From Brachionus manjavacas (taxonomy: Eukaryota; Rotifera; Eurotatoria; Ploima; Brachionidae): 64,000 nucleotides of DNA. The position numbers and the translations under genes were made by a program. A model generated the notes under the pieces. That model did not search any database, had not been told where the DNA came from, and worked only from the letters and a program-made list of their open reading frames with translations. Within the stretch, counting starts at the first letter, position 1; each line of letters opens with the position of its first letter. Positions 59,271 through 64,000 of this stretch are shown here, in pieces. The DNA is taken from positions 1,488,001 through 1,552,000 of the forward strand of contig JAHQIY010000009.1 of NCBI GenBank assembly GCA_019054805.1. Direction: 5' to 3'.

Positions 59271-60314
59271 TTCAGAATTTTTCGCTTCTATTCTTTATTC
59301 TAAATTAAAGTTCTTTTAAAATATTTAATTTATTTGAGTATTGTTCAAAAAAAATTTTCAAAATCAATAAAAATAGTTTAACCATTTGGTAAACCAAATA
59401 GTAAAAAAATAAATAAAATTTTGCACATTGATATTAAAAATGTTTAAATGAATTTTTGAGAATAGAATCATCTAAAACCTATTTCATCTTAAATTTAAAT
59501 AGTGATAAAATTATGTTAAAATTTAAAGATATTTAGAAAAATATTTTGGCTTAAGCAAAGAAAAAATGAAAGCAATATTTTTGAAAATATATAGAAATTT
59601 GCTATAACTATCAAAATTAAAGAAAATTTAAATTACCATCTAATTTCAACATCTAATAGAGTACTCTAATTAAGTTATAAATATTATCTTCAATTTTATT
59701 TAAATCGGTCTTCAATAATAATGTTTTGGTCTCTTTAATTATTTTTTTGAGTCCTAATTTTAATTAAATGTATATTCAATAAAAAAATTTAAAAAAAATA
59801 TCTATTTAATATAAAAAAAATTTTAATATTTTTGGTCTACATTTTTATTTAATTAATTCTTGATTTTTATTTTCAGTAAAGAATACTTCAAATTGTTGCA
59901 GGAATAAAATAATTTTTGTTCTGATTTCTTTATTTTTAATTAAAATTTTTAAATTTGTCTAAAATGTGCGAAAAAAAAATTAAAAAGGGAATGCCATTAT
60001 AAAAATTTTTTTCATTAATTAAAGAATTAAAAATTATTTAAAAAAAAAACAATAGGAAAATAGTCTAAATAAAAATTTAATAATTGAATATTTAATGTCT
60101 TTATTTTAGCTTGAACATTAGTATTCTCTCAATGAACAGCTTTATTCTATAGTTGACAATCTTTTACTTGCTAATATTTTAAGACAGCTTAAAATGCCCA
60201 AGTTAATTAATAAACTTAAATTTGCATCTTTAAAACTAAATTTAAAATGTATAAATAATTTGACTTTTAAAAAAAATCAAAAAATTCGAACAAAAATAGA
60301 CAATTTTATCAGCA
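59271..60314. other. Region between Nup153-like and LAMTOR5 genes
   Basis: Divergent upstream region. TTTAG-type acceptors near 59310-59320 (minus) suggest an upstream 5' exon of the nucleoporin, but none is clear. AT-rich otherwise. Confidence 0.3.
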
Positions 60315-61743
60315 ATGTCTGAAGAAAAACTTGAAGAAATAGTCAGTCAATCGTAAAAATGTCTCTCTTAATAAATTAATATTTTAATCATTGAAATAAT
60401 CAAGTATGGACACCAATGGAGTCGTAGGATCTATGATCATTGACTCGGATGGTCTTTGTTTATCTTGTAAGTATTTTGATTTAAACAAAAAGCATTCAAA
60501 AAGTAATGAAAGTTAAGTTTAACTGAAAAATACAAAATTAAATATTTTAAAGAGAAATTTTTTTTATTTACAAAAAATGAACCGATTGTTAAGTCTTGAA
60601 AAATTTTGTGAAAAAACCGGAATTTTTTGCTTCAAAAGTCACAAATTCGGACCATACGGCCACGCTTTGCTGAACCAAATAAAAAATGAATGGCTGAGAT
60701 TCAGCTTGAACAAGTTTAGCAACAACTTCTTAATCGAGCACATAGACTTAATGAAAGACACGTTTGACTTAAACGCTTATTTGGGAAAAATTTCCAACTT
60801 TGGCAACCATCAGTCTAAGCTCGTTGGTCTAATAAACACATTCAACTCATCACAAAAAGATGAAAAGTTTTTCCGCGGCCATAAAACTCAGACAAATTTG
60901 AACACAATTTATTTGAACTTTGATAAGGAAGATTTTTATTCCGTGTGGCAGCGCGAACGACTTCAATGGTGGTCCAAAATAGCTCACTATCCCGAGCATC
61001 TTTTGATTGAAAAACCCAATTTAATCTATCACTATGATCAAACAGACATCAAGAACAAAATAGAAAAAATAGTCGATCTAGAAAATTTTGAAAATTTGTC
61101 CAATTTTAAAAATTTAAATCAAATTAAGAATTTAATTATTTCCCAAACAACCTGTGAGACAATATTGGAAAATATTTTAGTTGATTCAGTCCAATTTTCG
61201 GACGATTTTAAGCTCAAAGAAAAGCTTGGTAAATATGGCATCAATGTTGGGCAAAAGATTTATTTCAATCTAGATTTTCGACTGGCTCCGTACAAAGTTT
61301 GCTTACTGTATCCGCCTCACGTTAAAGATGTTGCCGAAGATTTTAAAAATATTTTCTATCACAAAACCAAACATAACATTCTTTTGTATGAGCTAGAAAA
61401 TGACCAAGCCGACTTAGAATCTAAATTCAATCACATTGATTTAATGGGAATACCTTATAGTGTTTATTTGCCGGATGAAATAACCAAGGACGGTATTTGT
61501 AAGCTCAGGAGTAGAGACACCACTATCAGCGAAGAAACTCATCTTGAATTGGTCATTCAACAGTTTAATTCTATTGTCACTGCCTTAAGTTTTTAGGAAT
61601 AAAATTTTTGAATGTTTTTTTTTGTTGAGTTGCTTTTTTTAAATAATTTAATTTGAATAGCTAGAGGAAAAACAAATACTTTACTAGGTGGACCTATATC
61701 CGAATTGACTAATTTGGCATCAAAACTTTGCAATAATGAAAAT
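60315..61743 (+). CDS. LAMTOR5: LAMTOR5 (HBXIP), interrupted in exon 3
   Basis: Exons 60315-60352, 60405-60466 and 61661 onward, in phase. The first 60 residues match LAMTOR5: a short acidic start MSEEKLEEIVSQS, then NGVVGSMIIDSDGLCLS, RGKTNTLLGGPISELTNLASKL (family: SIVGVLCTDSQGLNLGCRG, then HAGVISVLAQQAAKL). LAMTOR5 is a roadblock-fold subunit of Ragulator, which anchors Rag GTPases and mTORC1 signalling at lysosomes. After CNNENKI at 61743 the mobile repeat begins and a stop follows in it; the last ~35 residues (the CLESDNGNI region) are not in the window. No splice donor stands at the junction, so the exon itself seems to be interrupted. Intron 2 (60467-61660) contains the whole POLG2 gene on the same strand. 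Confidence 0.72.
60577..61596 (+). CDS. POLG2: Mitochondrial DNA polymerase gamma accessory subunit
   Basis: Intronless, 339 residues. It matches POLG2, the processivity subunit of mitochondrial DNA polymerase gamma, a class II aminoacyl-tRNA-synthetase-like fold: FGPYGHALLNQIKNEWL near the start, WQRERLQWWSKIA in the middle, and an anticodon-binding-type end (RLAPYKVCLLYP, GIPYSVYLPDEI, GICKLRSRDTTISEETHLE). It is shorter than the vertebrate protein, with a reduced N-terminus. It lies wholly in intron 2 of LAMTOR5, same strand, 110 bp after exon 2 and 64 bp before exon 3, so transcription of one must read through or skip the other. An AATAAA follows the stop. Confidence 0.9.
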   Translation: MNRLLSLEKFCEKTGIFCFKSHKFGPYGHALLNQIKNEWLRFSLNKFSNNFLIEHIDLMKDTFDLNAYLGKISNFGNHQSKLVGLINTFNSSQKDEKFFRGHKTQTNLNTIYLNFDKEDFYSVWQRERLQWWSKIAHYPEHLLIEKPNLIYHYDQTDIKNKIEKIVDLENFENLSNFKNLNQIKNLIISQTTCETILENILVDSVQFSDDFKLKEKLGKYGINVGQKIYFNLDFRLAPYKVCLLYPPHVKDVAEDFKNIFYHKTKHNILLYELENDQADLESKFNHIDLMGIPYSVYLPDEITKDGICKLRSRDTTISEETHLELVIQQFNSIVTALSF

Positions 61744-64000
61744 AAAATATTTCAAATTTTAATGTTTCACCCAAAATAATCTGAAAAGCAAAATGTACTC
61801 TTTAAACTCATTTTAGAAATTTAAAAAAAAATTATAATTTTTTCAATTATCTAATATCATTGAAATAAGTAATAATTATAATTAGCAACATAATCTGGTA
61901 TTTAAATTAAGAATTAAAGTAGGTTATGATTTTTTCTCCAATTTTTTTGTAATCAAAAAAGTTCTAAAAATATTTATAATAATTAGAAAAAATATGCAAG
62001 CATAGAACTTTTTTAAAATCAGTAAAAAGATTGTGTTGGAAAAAAGTGTCAACTTTCAAATGGGACCATTTGTGCCCTAAAAGCTTAAAAATTTAAGTCG
62101 CTGAGCACTTTTATTGATCTCAACTTTTTTAAATTAAAGCATTTATTTAAGTTAAATATTTTTTATTTAACAAAAACGTTTCACAAATCTAATTCTAAGG
62201 AAACCTAAAGTTCGCGCGATGCAAAACTTCCACACTATCTCCAGATATGGATTTCGACCTCATTTTTGGATTCTACGTATATGAAAACCTAGGTTTAGCC
62301 AAAATTTAGGGGAGGGTCAAAAAATTTTTTTGGCAAGGGGGTCTGAATCTTTACAGCCTTATATAAAGTATATCTTATTTAAGTTTTTTTATCTCAGAAT
62401 TTAATCAATCGAATCTACTCGATTGACACATTTTCTGATAGAGAATTAAATGCTCTATATTCTGAGCTGGTTATCTTGAAAAAAAAAAAAAATGAAAATT
62501 TTTTCGGAAAAATTTTGACATTTTTTAACTTTTTCGGGTTCTACTTTTTTGCAAACCCTATATATTTTTATACAAAATGATGGTTTATTTTTTTTATTTA
62601 TTTAGTTTAAAAATTTTTATAATCTCTCAAAAAGAGTCCATTTTTTGAAAAAAAATTTTGAAAATTTTTCAAATTTAAGAAATTAAATGTTAATTTTTGA
62701 CATTATAAAATTTTGAATTCATTTTAAAATTTTTAGGAATTTTTTCAGACAATTGGTAACTTAAAAATGCCATTAAATAATACTCAAAAGACACTTGATC
62801 TTTATTTTGTAGATGGTGAAAATATAGGGAAAAGCAAAGGGTTAAAAAGTATTGCGTTAGAATTAGGATATGATTTACCCGCAAAAATAAAATTAGAACA
62901 AATTAAACAAATTCTATCTCAGCACCCGGCTTTCATGGGGTCTAAAAAACTTGAAATTCTGGGGAAAAAAAATGGAATAAAGATCATATTTGTTCCAAAA
63001 TATCACTGCGAACTAAACCCTATTGACGGCCTATGGTGTTGTCCTATATATTTTTATACAAATTCTGAAACTAGACAAAATTCTGAACAAAATGATGGTT
63101 TTACTTTTTACATTTTAGGCAATTTTTACTTTTAGTTTATTTATTTTTAAATATAAAACGAAAGCTTAACCAAAAGTTTAATCTTAGATAGCCAAAAAAT
63201 AAAATACGCCACAAAGATTTTGATATTTCTAGTTTTTATTAATCTCATAATTAATTTAAAAAATTTAAAATTTAAATTACATCGCAAGAATTTTAATTAT
63301 CTAAACTAAAATGAATTCTTGGATTAAGAAAGATAAAGACCCTAAGACTGTTCTTGTGTCCGCTTCACTAACTACTTTGTAAATTTTGACTGATTTCAAT
63401 TTTTTTAAAAAAGTCGAGATACTTTATACTTTAATTGATTATTATAAGCCAATTTAATATTTAAGGATGAAATTGTCAGTTAGGGTCAAATTTTAGTTGG
63501 TATTTTCTCTAAAAAGTATTCGCAACAAATTAGCTCAATACCAAATAAAAATTTTATTCAAATAGATTTTTTAAGTTTTTCGAATACGGAATTTTAATGA
63601 AATTTTTTAGAATGTCAGTTGCTTTAAGAAAATTTTCCCCAAATTTTAATTTATGAAAATAATGGTTCAAATTAACAAGCTGGCATTACTATTAAATAAG
63701 ACAAATCGAACTTTTTAATAATAGATGGGTGGTAATTAACTGCACTCATATTTTTTAATAAATTTTTTATTTTTTTGAAAAATATAAATAAAACTAATAA
63801 TTTAGCTGAGCCACGAGGGAATATAGGGTTGATTCTTGATCAAATTTATTTTAAATTTGTGGTATTAATACAAGTAAAATTGAGTCCAAATTGTCTGATT
63901 GATTCGATTGGGAATTTTTTCAACATTATTTATCAAAATCCAGAAAAATCATAAAATCTGCACAATTCTTTGAAAATTACTCAAAATACGCTATTTTTAC
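61744..64000 (+). mobile_element. Mobile repeat, copy 2 (in LAMTOR5 exon; runs off window)
   Basis: Starts AAAATATTTCAAATTTT directly after the LAMTOR5 coding sequence and matches copy 1 to its end at 64000. Identity looks near complete, with A/T-run length changes (for example at 62320 and 62650). The right end is outside the window. Confidence 0.85.
62767..63135 (+). CDS. DDE transposase C-terminal fragment (HCELN type)
   Basis: 122 residues starting MPLNNTQKTLDLYF. Residues 48-90 carry KIKLEQIKQILSQHPAF, then IIFVPKYHCELNPIDGLWC. The HCELNPI(E/D)..W signature is the end of the DDE catalytic core in a widespread family of animal and fungal transposases, with a preceding ...L..HPDF helix. 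Here the usual final Glu is Asp. The first two catalytic aspartates and the DNA-binding part are missing, so it cannot act alone; it is a remnant carried by the repeat. Tail after WCC is unrelated. Confidence 0.6.
   Translation: MPLNNTQKTLDLYFVDGENIGKSKGLKSIALELGYDLPAKIKLEQIKQILSQHPAFMGSKKLEILGKKNGIKIIFVPKYHCELNPIDGLWCCPIYFYTNSETRQNSEQNDGFTFYILGNFYF

Noticed and set aside
1-64000. CRISPR array, operon or bacterial origin of the window
   Set aside because: Spliced animal genes throughout; the repeats are not evenly spaced with unique spacers.

Overview
The window looks like AT-rich nuclear DNA of a small invertebrate animal. The orthologue set supports an animal: a BMAL/cycle-like clock factor, FLVCR, TBCEL, CFAP20DC, TIMM29, LAMTOR5, POLG2, XPG and a Nup153-like nucleoporin. 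Genes are cut by many GT-AG introns of about 45-60 bp plus a few of 1-4 kb, and the spaces between them hold LINE and DNA-transposon debris. The style resembles a monogonont rotifer (Brachionus-like), but that placement is inference from memory, not a search.

Layout. 1-8132: CFAP20DC-like ciliary gene (minus strand, 8 short exons) with an X-box-like motif upstream, among a MITE, fossil exons, a LINE fragment and a hAT fragment. 8133-16167: two FLVCR-type transporter genes in tandem with the same exon phases. 16168-18587: a doubtful small gene. 18588-23486: bHLH-PAS clock-type factor. 25953-27192: PRMT6-like arginine methyltransferase. 28486-31678 (minus): XPG/ERCC5 endonuclease whose first intron looks U12-type. 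32590-34212: TBCEL, divergent from XPG. 37191-37898: TIMM29. 40299-42273: RING plus beta-propeller protein; its paralogue lies at 54253-56171 (minus), and a fossil of that paralogue's 5' end at 43880-44042. 45450-51960: a 14-exon SLC5-type sodium cotransporter whose 4-kb intron hosts a mobile repeat. 57396-59270 (minus): Nup153-like protein with three RanBP2 zinc fingers. 60315 to at least 61743: LAMTOR5, with POLG2 nested on the same strand in its second intron.

A second, nearly identical copy of the mobile repeat (over 2.2 kb, with the end of a DDE transposase) starts inside the third LAMTOR5 exon and runs off the window. The two copies appear to differ mainly in homopolymer lengths, so the repeat moved recently. 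No CRISPR array, rRNA or convincing tRNA was seen. The genes serve unrelated housekeeping roles (cilia, transport, clock, repair, tubulin folding, mitochondria, nuclear pore, lysosomal signalling), with no operon-like logic apart from the tandem, divergent and nested pairs.
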